From positions 1 through 11,599 of the forward strand of contig JALVTA010000037.1 of assembly GCA_027036095.1 (NCBI GenBank): a stretch of DNA of 11,599 bases, read 5' to 3'. The notes under the pieces were generated by a model that saw only the letters and a program-made list of their open reading frames with translations, had not been told where the DNA came from and ran no database searches. This stretch comes from Thiotrichales bacterium (GTDB taxonomy: Bacteria; Pseudomonadota; Gammaproteobacteria; Thiomicrospirales; Thiomicrospiraceae). The position numbers were made by a program, and so were the translations under genes. Position 1 is the stretch's first letter. Each line of letters opens with the position of its first letter. Shown piece after piece: positions 6,251 to 11,599 of this stretch.

Positions 6251-7381
6251 TCAGGCCCCCTTGTCAGCCGGTTGCGCCGGATCGACCACCTTGACCACTT
6301 CCACCCGGTCGCCATTGCGCAGCAGGCGGTTGTTGGGGCTGACGACGATGCGCTCGCCCAGGTCCAACCCGGCCAGCACCTCCACCCGGTCACCCATGCG
6401 CTTGCCGGGGCGGATCATGCGGAAGTGCACCCGGTTGTCCGCATCCACCACGAACACGCCGGTGATGCCGGCACGCACCATCACCGCCTGCGCGGGAATC
6501 ATCATGGTCTGACGCTCGCCCACCTTGAAGCTGACGCGGGCGAAGGTGCCGGAGTTGACGTTCTTCAGCGCCTTGGGCAGGGAGATCTTCACCGTATGAG
6601 TGCGGGTGCGCGGATCGGCGGCGGATACCAGCGCATAGATTTCGCCTTTCACCGGATGGTCGATGCCCTCGATCCACATGGTGGCCTCGTCACCGGCATG
6701 CAGACGGGCATAGAGGTCGGAGGCCACTTCGGTCTTCACCGACATGGTCTCCAGATTCTCCAGCACCAGCAGCGGCTTGCCCGGTGCGGCCAGATCGCCG
6801 TTGGCGGCCAGCTTCTTGACCACCACGCCGTCGAACGGCGCCTTCACATTGGCGTATTTCAGCTGGGCGCGCGCCTGGTCGAAGGCTGCCTTGGCCGCCG
6901 CCAGATTCTGCTGCGCCACCTGATACTGCAGGCGGATCTTGTCGAACTGCTGTTTGGAGACGGACTCCTCCTCATACAGCTTCTTGAAGCGCTCGTAGTC
7001 GGCCCGGGCGTCATCCAGCGCCGCCTTGGCCTGACGATAGGCCGCCTCCGCCTGGGAGATCTGGCTCTTCACATCCGTCGGGTCGATAGTGAACAGCAGC
7101 TGTCCCTTCTTGACGTGGTCGCCCTCCTTCACCTTCAGGTTGTGCACGAAGCCCATCAGGCGGGAGGCAATCTGCGCCTGCTCGTCCGGCACCACCGCGC
7201 CGGGCACGACGATGGTCAGCGGCACGGTGCCCAGCGACACCTTGGCCACTTCCACCTTGAGCGGCTGTTCCGCCTGCTGCTTCTGCGCCGCCTGCGGCGC
7301 CTTCTCCTCCGCCTGCTGGCAGGCCGTCAGGCCCAGCACGGCCAGCAGGGCCATCATGCTCAGTACGCTTCGTTTCATCAT
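6251..7381 (-). CDS. Periplasmic adaptor (membrane fusion protein), HlyD/AcrA family lipoprotein
   Basis: The adaptor links the RND pump to the outer-membrane channel. Its 376-aa product has a lipoprotein signal with lipobox LTAC and lipidated Cys21, followed by a Gln/Ala/Glu-rich linker (22-40). The lipoyl half-motif MGFVHNLKVKEGDHVKKGQLL (76-96) comes next, then an alpha-helical hairpin (about 103-175; QAEAAYRQAKAALDDARADY) that contacts the channel. The second lipoyl half (YANVKAPFDGVVVKKLAANGD, 176-196), a beta-barrel region and a membrane-proximal domain with the typical VVSPNNRLLRNGDRVEV end follow. Two adjacent ATG codons occur (7381 and 7378). AGGAG at 7389-7385 is 3 bases from the first and 6 from the second, so translation probably starts at the second (375 aa). 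It lies between the TolC-like gene (15 bp gap) and the RND gene (3 bp gap). Confidence 0.95.
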   Translation of the reverse strand: MMKRSVLSMMALLAVLGLTACQQAEEKAPQAAQKQQAEQPLKVEVAKVSLGTVPLTIVVPGAVVPDEQAQIASRLMGFVHNLKVKEGDHVKKGQLLFTIDPTDVKSQISQAEAAYRQAKAALDDARADYERFKKLYEEESVSKQQFDKIRLQYQVAQQNLAAAKAAFDQARAQLKYANVKAPFDGVVVKKLAANGDLAAPGKPLLVLENLETMSVKTEVASDLYARLHAGDEATMWIEGIDHPVKGEIYALVSAADPRTRTHTVKISLPKALKNVNSGTFARVSFKVGERQTMMIPAQAVMVRAGITGVFVVDADNRVHFRMIRPGKRMGDRVEVLAGLDLGERIVVSPNNRLLRNGDRVEVVKVVDPAQPADKGA

Positions 7382-7396
7382 CCGCTCCTCAAATTC

Positions 7397-8767
7397 TTAC
7401 AGGTTGTCCAGAGTCATGGTGCCGGTCAGCCAGCGCAGCTCAGCCTTGTAGAGATTGGCCTTGTACACCGCCGCCACATGGTCGGCGCGCGCCTTGTCCA
7501 GCTGTGCCTGGGAGGCCAGCAGCTCGGTAATGGTGGCCACGCCCGCCTTGTAGCGCTTGAGCACCAGCCGGTTGGCCTCCTCCGCCTGCTCTTCGTTCAG
7601 GCGGGTGGTGGTGATCTTGCTGTTGGCCACCTGCCAGTTGCGCCATGCCTGAATCACCTTCAGGCGGATCTGATTCTCCTCCGACTGCAACCTGGCCGCC
7701 TGCGTCTGCGCCTTGGCGCGCGCCCGCTCAATGGTGGCGCCGGTCACGCCCGCATCCAGCTTCCATCTGGCCTGAAGCGCCACCAGATAGCTGTCCGCCT
7801 GCAGGCCGAAATGGTCGGAGTTGAAATCCTTTTCCGCCATGGCGTTCACATGGGGATAGCGTTCGGCACGGGCCACCTGCACGCCGGCCAGCTCGCCCTC
7901 ATACTGCTTGCGCAGGGCCACCAGCTTCGGGTTCCGGTTCAGCGCCATGGAAACCAGTTCCACCACATCCTCGCTGGGCAGGTCGATGGTGACCCGTTCG
8001 CCCACATCGATGGACTCGCCCATGTCCAGGGCCAGCAGGGTGCGCAGCGCATCCAGCGCCAGCTGCTCTTGATTCTCCGCCTCGGTCAGCGCCTGCTGCG
8101 CCTCGGAGCGGTGCACCAGCGCCCGCAGCAGTTCGGACTTGACCACAATGCCCTGCTCCACCATGCTCTTGGTGGTCTTCACATAGCTGTTGGCCGCCTC
8201 CAGCGCCTTGCGCGCCACGGCAATGTAGGCGCGCGCCGTGTGTACGCCGTCATAGGCACGGAAAACGTTGTAGGTGAGGAACTGACGCACCGCCTCCTTG
8301 CCGTAGCGGGCCGCCTCGGTGAAGGCGCGCGCCTGATTCTGAAAACCGCTGATCCGGCCACCGTTCCAGATGGGAATCAGCAGCTGCAGCTTGGCGTTGT
8401 AATGGGTCCAGTCGCCGGGCCGGTTGAGATTCTTCGGCTCCACGCTCAGCACATTGGGATTGCTGGGGTTGAACTCGTTGGCGCCGAAGTCGTTGAAGGT
8501 CGCCTGCCGCTCGGACAGCTTCATGCCAAACACATTGAGCGCATCGTCCGTGTTGGCCACACTCAGCTCGGCATTGATCTGCGGCAGCCGGGCCCGCTCG
8601 GCCGCCTTGAGTGCGGCGCTGGCCTGGGCGATGCGCCCGTCCGCCGCGGCGATCTCCGGGTTCTCCTTCAGAGCCCGCTCCACGCTGGCCTTGAAGGTGA
8701 GAATCTGCGCCTGAGCCAGCATGGGGCACGCCAGCAGCAGCGCCCCCGCCAGTCGTCGGAATTTCAT
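7397..8767 (-). CDS. TolC-family outer membrane efflux protein
   Basis: This is the outer-membrane channel of the tripartite pump. From the chosen start it is 456 aa with a Sec signal peptide (MKFRRLAGALLLACPMLAQA) and no lipobox Cys at the cleavage site. The mature protein shows two outer membrane efflux (OEP) repeats made of long helices and strands. The first starts SVERALKENPEIAAADGRIAQASAAL and the second VSMALNRNPKLVALRKQYEGELAGVQVA; each contains the family AxxxNPxL-type motif. Later helical blocks (AQTQAARLQSEENQIRLKVI, VLKRYKAGVATITELLASQAQL) are typical. An in-frame ATG at 8821 would extend it by 18 residues ahead of the signal peptide without a ribosome binding site, so the ATG at 8765-8767 is preferred, with GGGAG about 10 bases upstream. 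It is the first gene of the pump operon; 15 bp separate it from the adaptor gene. It is more specific to this operon than the housekeeping TolC. Confidence 0.93.
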   Translation of the reverse strand: MKFRRLAGALLLACPMLAQAQILTFKASVERALKENPEIAAADGRIAQASAALKAAERARLPQINAELSVANTDDALNVFGMKLSERQATFNDFGANEFNPSNPNVLSVEPKNLNRPGDWTHYNAKLQLLIPIWNGGRISGFQNQARAFTEAARYGKEAVRQFLTYNVFRAYDGVHTARAYIAVARKALEAANSYVKTTKSMVEQGIVVKSELLRALVHRSEAQQALTEAENQEQLALDALRTLLALDMGESIDVGERVTIDLPSEDVVELVSMALNRNPKLVALRKQYEGELAGVQVARAERYPHVNAMAEKDFNSDHFGLQADSYLVALQARWKLDAGVTGATIERARAKAQTQAARLQSEENQIRLKVIQAWRNWQVANSKITTTRLNEEQAEEANRLVLKRYKAGVATITELLASQAQLDKARADHVAAVYKANLYKAELRWLTGTMTLDNL

Positions 8768-8819
8768 CGCGTATCCGCTCCCTGAAAGGTTCTTCTGAAG
8801 CCTACTGTTTCGCTCGGTC

Positions 8820-8886
8820 ATAATGCAAACTTATCGCCATATAAGAAAATTAGCGGGATTTTATATTAGGGTTTTCTTATATTCAA
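8820..8886 (-). promoter_or_regulatory. AT-rich promoter/operator region of the efflux operon
   Basis: This is the only strongly AT-rich stretch between 410 and 10600. It holds a perfect 11-bp inverted repeat, ATATAAGAAAA (8839-8849) and TTTTCTTATAT (8872-8882), separated by 22 bp (33 bp centre to centre, near three helical turns). A tandem pair of similar sites, GGGATTTTATATTA (8855-8868) and GGGTTTTCTTATATT (8869-8883), overlaps it. On the minus strand TTGAAT (8886-8881) and TATAAA spaced 15 bp could be a promoter, as could CATTAT (plus 8820-8825). The outer half lies in the last codons of the hydrolase gene. A regulator binding site is inferred; no regulator gene is in the window. Confidence 0.45.
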
Positions 8887-9487
8887 GCTCGATCACCCCT
8901 TTCAGCCACACCAGCTGACCGTGAAAGAAATGACTGACGCCGGCGCGCCAGTAGAGCGTGGGCATGGCGGGTTGCGCAGCAAGCCATGCCAGCACGGCCG
9001 CGGGCGAGACCACCTCATCCCCCCCGCCCTGAATGACGGTCCAGTTCGTTTGCGGGGGAACCAGCGCACCAAAGTCCCACAGCCCCACCGGTGGCGCGAT
9101 GGACAGCAGCGCGTCCGCCTCCACCGCCTGCCAGCGGTTCAGCGTCACATAGGCTCCGAAGGAAAACCCGCCCAGCAGCAGCCGCTGCGGCTGATGACGC
9201 GCCTGCAACCAGGCATGCACCGCCATCAGGTCCGCCTGCTCGCCGATGCCGTTGTCAAACGCCCCCTCGCTGCCGCCGGCGCCGCGGAAATTGAACACCA
9301 GCGTGCTCCAGCCCAGCTGCTGCAGCGTCCGTTCCACCGTAGTGACCACCTTGTTGTCCATGGTGCCGCCATACTGGGGATGCGGATGGCACAGCAGCGC
9401 CCAGCGGGATGCACCATTGTCTAAAATACGTCCCTCCAGCCGGCCCGCCGGGCCGGGTATCCACACCTTCTCAACACCGGATTGCAT
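8861..9487 (-). CDS. Alpha/beta hydrolase (HPHP/GGxxxN type)
   Basis: The 208-aa protein has the alpha/beta hydrolase plan of the small bacterial group with an HPHPQYGGTMDNKVV block (34-48). Next come NFRGAGGSEGAFDNGIGEQAD (66-86), the nucleophile elbow GFSFGAY with Ser109 (107-113), an acidic residue in GGGDEVV (Asp157 or Glu158) and a C-terminal SHFFHG (185-190) with the likely catalytic His186. There is no signal peptide, so it is probably cytoplasmic. The natural substrate of this group is not known to me; esterase- or peptidase-like activity is a guess. The ATG at 9485-9487 is preceded on the minus strand by GGAGG at 7 bp spacing, and that site lies within codons 2-3 of the divergent pdxB. 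It is followed 93 bp later by the TolC-like gene on the same strand, but an intervening promoter region suggests a separate unit. Confidence 0.88.
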   Translation of the reverse strand: MQSGVEKVWIPGPAGRLEGRILDNGASRWALLCHPHPQYGGTMDNKVVTTVERTLQQLGWSTLVFNFRGAGGSEGAFDNGIGEQADLMAVHAWLQARHQPQRLLLGGFSFGAYVTLNRWQAVEADALLSIAPPVGLWDFGALVPPQTNWTVIQGGGDEVVSPAAVLAWLAAQPAMPTLYWRAGVSHFFHGQLVWLKGVIELEYKKTLI

Positions 9488-9490
9488 GCC

Positions 9491-10630
9491 ATGTCCTCCA
9501 TCAAGCCTGTGCGACGCATTGTAGTGGACGACGCCGTGCCCGAAGCCGAAAGCCTGTTCGGCGATCTGGGTGAGGTGATCCTGCTGCCGGGCCGGGCGAT
9601 CGATGACACCACCGTGAGGGAGGCCGATGCACTCATCGTGCGTTCACGCACCCGGGTGAACGCCGCGCTGCTGACCGGCAGCCGGGTGCAGTTCGTCGGC
9701 AGCACGGTGGTGGGGCTGGATCATGTGGACCGGAGCTGGTTGAATGAGGCGGGCATTCATTTCTACAGTGCGCAGGGTTGTAACGCTGTCGCAGTGGCGG
9801 AGTATGTCATCGCCAACCTGCTGCGTTGGGCCTGCGAGCGAAACATGACACTGGCCGGCAGGACGCTGGCGATCATCGGCGTCGGCCATGTGGGCGAACA
9901 GGTGCGCCGCCGCGCCGAGGCGCTGGGTCTGCGCCTGCAGCTCAATGATCCGCCCCGGGCCGCACGGGAGCCGGCGTTCCCCCACACGCCGCTGGAAACC
10001 TGCCTGCGCGAAGCGGACTTCATCACCCTGCACACGCCGCTGACCGATGACGGCCCCTACCCTACCTGCCACCTGCTCAACCGCAGCAACATGGACCTGA
10101 TCCAACCGCATGCGGTGCTGATCAACGCCGCCCGCGGCGGCATCGTGGAAGAATCGGCGTGGCTGGAGACGGACACCGCCGCCGACATCATCGACTGCTG
10201 GGAGAACGAACCCCACATCAACCCGGCACTGTTCCGGCGCGCCTGGCTGGCCACGCCGCATATCGCAGGCCACAGTCTGGACGCCAAGCTGCGCGGCGGG
10301 GTGATGGTCAGCCAGGCGCTGCGCCGCTTCTGGCAGGCGCCGCTGCTGGACGAAGCGGCGATTTTTGCCCGCCTTCCGGCCCCCGGCCCGCTGACACGGC
10401 CCGCAGCCGATGACCCGGCCTGCCTGCTGGCGGATCTGTGCCGCCAGGCCCATGACTTCTCCCTGGATCAGCGGGCACTGGAACCTGTGGATGACGATCT
10501 GCCCATGCGCTTCGAGCACTGGCGCCGCCACTATCCGCCCCGGCGGGAATGGCATGCTCACGTCCTGCCCGCCGGTCTTGACGATGCAACGCGCACGACG
10601 GCAGTCCGCCTAGGCTTCATGAGGGGATAA
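9491..10630 (+). CDS. pdxB: 4-phosphoerythronate dehydrogenase (erythronate-4-phosphate dehydrogenase)
   Basis: PdxB oxidises 4-phosphoerythronate to 2-oxo-3-hydroxy-4-phosphobutanoate with a tightly bound nicotinamide cofactor, the second step of the DXP-dependent pyridoxal phosphate pathway in the cytoplasm. The 379-aa product matches the usual length (378 in E. coli). It belongs to the D-2-hydroxyacid dehydrogenases: QFVGSTVVGLDHVD near residue 57, AQGCNAVAVAEYVIANLL, Rossmann motif IIGVGHVG, HTPLTDDGPYPTCHLL, and the catalytic set Arg215 (AARGGIVEE), Glu240 (WENEP) and His257 (PHIAGHS). The C-terminal PdxB dimerisation domain is present (FEHWRRHYPPRREWHAHVL). The ATG at 9491 aligns with the usual N-terminus; an in-frame TTG at 9482 would overlap the divergent start and has no better ribosome binding site. 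No clear Shine-Dalgarno sequence precedes either. No other B6 gene is nearby. Confidence 0.96.
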   Translation: MSSIKPVRRIVVDDAVPEAESLFGDLGEVILLPGRAIDDTTVREADALIVRSRTRVNAALLTGSRVQFVGSTVVGLDHVDRSWLNEAGIHFYSAQGCNAVAVAEYVIANLLRWACERNMTLAGRTLAIIGVGHVGEQVRRRAEALGLRLQLNDPPRAAREPAFPHTPLETCLREADFITLHTPLTDDGPYPTCHLLNRSNMDLIQPHAVLINAARGGIVEESAWLETDTAADIIDCWENEPHINPALFRRAWLATPHIAGHSLDAKLRGGVMVSQALRRFWQAPLLDEAAIFARLPAPGPLTRPAADDPACLLADLCRQAHDFSLDQRALEPVDDDLPMRFEHWRRHYPPRREWHAHVLPAGLDDATRTTAVRLGFMRG

Positions 10631-10789
10631 CGCCCCCTTATTTCAGCGCATAAGCAACTCTTTATAAACAAACATTATGATCTGACCAAATTATTCAAAT
10701 TGGCATCCACGCGCCCAGGCGGTAAGCTAAGCCGTCACAACTGGTTCATCCAGCACTCTGAAGACAAAGCGACACCAAGGAGCAACATT
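10631..10789 (+). promoter_or_regulatory. Promoter region of the DUF302 lipoprotein gene
   Basis: The gap after pdxB is AT-rich at first. TTGGCA (10700-10705), a 17-bp spacer and TAAGCT (10723-10728) form a plausible sigma70 promoter, giving a 5' leader of about 55 nt. An imperfect palindrome CCAAATT-ATTC-AAATTGG (10686-10703; one mismatch per arm pair) overlaps the -35 and could be an operator. AAGGAG at 10777-10782, seven bases from the ATG, is a strong ribosome binding site and fixes the start at 10790. A short CTTAT/ATAAG inverted repeat at 10637-10654 follows pdxB; it is AT-rich and not a convincing terminator. Confidence 0.55.
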
Positions 10790-11377
10790 ATGAAGTTCGT
10801 GAACCTGATCAGACTCGGTCTCCTGACCGCCGCCATCGCCACCCTGTCCGCCTGCGGCACCATGAAGGCTGCCAGCAACCTGGAAGACGGCGCAGGCGAA
10901 ACCGCCATGCAGCTGTGGGACAAGTGGGTCAAGTGTGAAGGCGAAATCGCCTGCGCCACCACCTGGGAGCGCAAGGTCAACGATGATGTTACCCCGGAAG
11001 ATATTGAAGACGCCCTGATGTCCGTAGCCACCGAGATGGGTATCAAGCCGGTGGGCACCCTGCCTCTGTCCGACGAACTGAAGGCCCGCGGCATCAAGAC
11101 CGGCTACCTGAAGGTCTACTCCTTCTGTAACCCTGTCACCGCTCGCAAGATGGTAACCTTCTCCCCCAACATGGCTGCCTACCTGCCGTGCCGCATCGTG
11201 GTGGTCGAACGCAAGAACCCCAAGACCGGCAAGAGCGAGCTGTGGCTCTACACCCTGAACATGGACATGATGGTCAAGATGGGCAAGAAACTGCCGCCCG
11301 AGCTGAAGAAGGACGCCATGAAGGTACGTGACACCATTGCCAAGATGATGGAAGCAGCCGCCACCGGCGACTTCTGA
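10790..11377 (+). CDS. DUF302-type lipoprotein
   Basis: The 195-aa product begins with a lipoprotein signal (MKFVNLIRLGLLTAAIATLSAC), lipobox LSAC with Cys22, so it should be anchored in the envelope facing the periplasm. Residues after the Cys (Gly-Thr) do not show the Asp+2 inner-membrane retention signal, suggesting outer-membrane sorting. The C-terminal half resembles DUF302: GYLKVYSFCNPVTARKM (105-121), then MAAYLPCRIVVVE (128-140) and a following strand pair (SELWLYTLNMDMM). DUF302 has no established biochemical role known to me. Four periplasmic cysteines (49, 55, 113, 134) could form two disulfides. Its codon use is more Lys/AAG-rich, and it has a strong ribosome binding site, promoter and terminator, suggesting a well-expressed single-gene unit. 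An upstream in-frame start near 10700 would precede the signal peptide and is rejected. The domain call is from motif resemblance only. Confidence 0.8.
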   Translation: MKFVNLIRLGLLTAAIATLSACGTMKAASNLEDGAGETAMQLWDKWVKCEGEIACATTWERKVNDDVTPEDIEDALMSVATEMGIKPVGTLPLSDELKARGIKTGYLKVYSFCNPVTARKMVTFSPNMAAYLPCRIVVVERKNPKTGKSELWLYTLNMDMMVKMGKKLPPELKKDAMKVRDTIAKMMEAAATGDF

Positions 11378-11406
11378 TCGGCAAACCTGACAGATCCTCC
11401 GACCTC

Positions 11407-11430
11407 AACCCGCCGCAAGGCGGGTTTTTT
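11407..11430 (+). terminator. Intrinsic terminator of the DUF302 lipoprotein gene
   Basis: CCCGCC (11409-11414) and GGCGGG (11419-11424) form a GC stem closed by a GCAA tetraloop. The arms extend by AA/TT, and the 3' side runs into six T residues (11425-11430). It lies 30 bp past the stop codon. Confidence 0.95.
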
Positions 11431-11599
11431 GTTCCTGGTTACACCTTGTTCCAACCTGAGCTTGGCACCTTGAGAGTTCACTATTTTTTCCATTTCACCA
11501 CCTCTTCATACCCCCCTCATAAAAAACCATAACAAATCAAAGACTTAATACCCTATATAAATTTCAATATTTTGCAATTGAAAGAAAAACTCTTTGGAC
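11431..11599. other. AT-rich non-coding tail
   Basis: No supported gene. From about 11480 the sequence becomes visibly AT-rich compared with the rest of the window. It contains an inverted repeat TTTCAAT/ATTGAAA (11562-11568 and 11577-11583, 8-bp spacer), several TATA-like hexamers around 11555-11560, and CACCTTG twice (11442-11448 and 11466-11472). It probably belongs to the control region of a gene beyond the window. Confidence 0.5.

Noticed and set aside
3284..8785. A 1833-codon open frame on the + strand opposite the three pump genes
   Set aside because: All three minus-strand genes share one frame, and this frame is exactly codon-registered antisense to them. Stops would need sense codons TTA, CTA or TCA, which are rare in GC-rich genes. 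The product is a low-complexity His/Gln/Asp/Arg-rich chain, and the sense proteins are unmistakable.
9644..10561. 305-codon open frame antisense to pdxB
   Set aside because: pdxB is recognised with its full catalytic set; the antisense translation has no recognisable motif and a Gln/Arg/Gly-rich composition.
11248..11493. 81-codon minus-strand open frame overlapping the DUF302 gene end and terminator
   Set aside because: It runs through a strong terminator hairpin and is antisense to the gene's 3' end; no ribosome binding site or family resemblance was seen.

Overview
This window reads as a chromosomal segment of a GC-rich gammaproteobacterium. The main support is a full-length PdxB (4-phosphoerythronate dehydrogenase, a vitamin B6 route found largely in Gammaproteobacteria), an IspB-type polyprenyl diphosphate synthase and a tripartite RND efflux operon. 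Genus cannot be assigned from what is visible. No insertion sequence, phage gene, CRISPR array, tRNA or rRNA was seen.

Layout. (1) 1-410: the 3' end of a polyprenyl diphosphate synthase (ispB-like, + strand). It converges on, and overlaps by 10 bp, an unrecognised 211-aa cytoplasmic protein (401-1036, - strand). (2) 1075-2148: an ApbE-family FAD:protein FMN transferase lipoprotein, divergent from the unknown gene. (3) 2149-2500: a 352-bp gene-free stretch with three copies of a GGGGYCTCCCCCA motif and several inverted repeats. (4) 2501-2806 (-): a small secreted EF-hand protein with a Met/His-rich segment. (5) 2900-8767 (-): an operon of an outer-membrane TolC-like factor, a lipoprotein HlyD-type adaptor and an AcrB-class RND pump, closed by a terminator at 2851-2871 and preceded by an AT-rich region with repeated and inverted sites. 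(6) 8861-9487 (-): an alpha/beta hydrolase whose start codon lies three bases from the divergent start of pdxB (9491-10630, +). (7) 10790-11378 (+): a DUF302-type lipoprotein with its own promoter, strong ribosome binding site and a textbook terminator, followed by an AT-rich tail leading out of the window.

How it works together. The three genes at 2900-8767 should build one envelope-spanning pump: RND in the inner membrane, adaptor anchored by lipid in the periplasm, TolC-like channel in the outer membrane. The substrate is not readable from sequence. The other genes are housekeeping or accessory functions (ubiquinone side chain, flavinylation, pyridoxal phosphate synthesis) with no clear link to the pump. 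The EF-hand gene sits just after the pump terminator and appears separately transcribed. I see no convincing new multi-gene system. The least explained items are the triplicated GC motif in the 2149-2500 gap, the site cluster upstream of the pump operon, the EF-hand protein and the 211-aa unknown.
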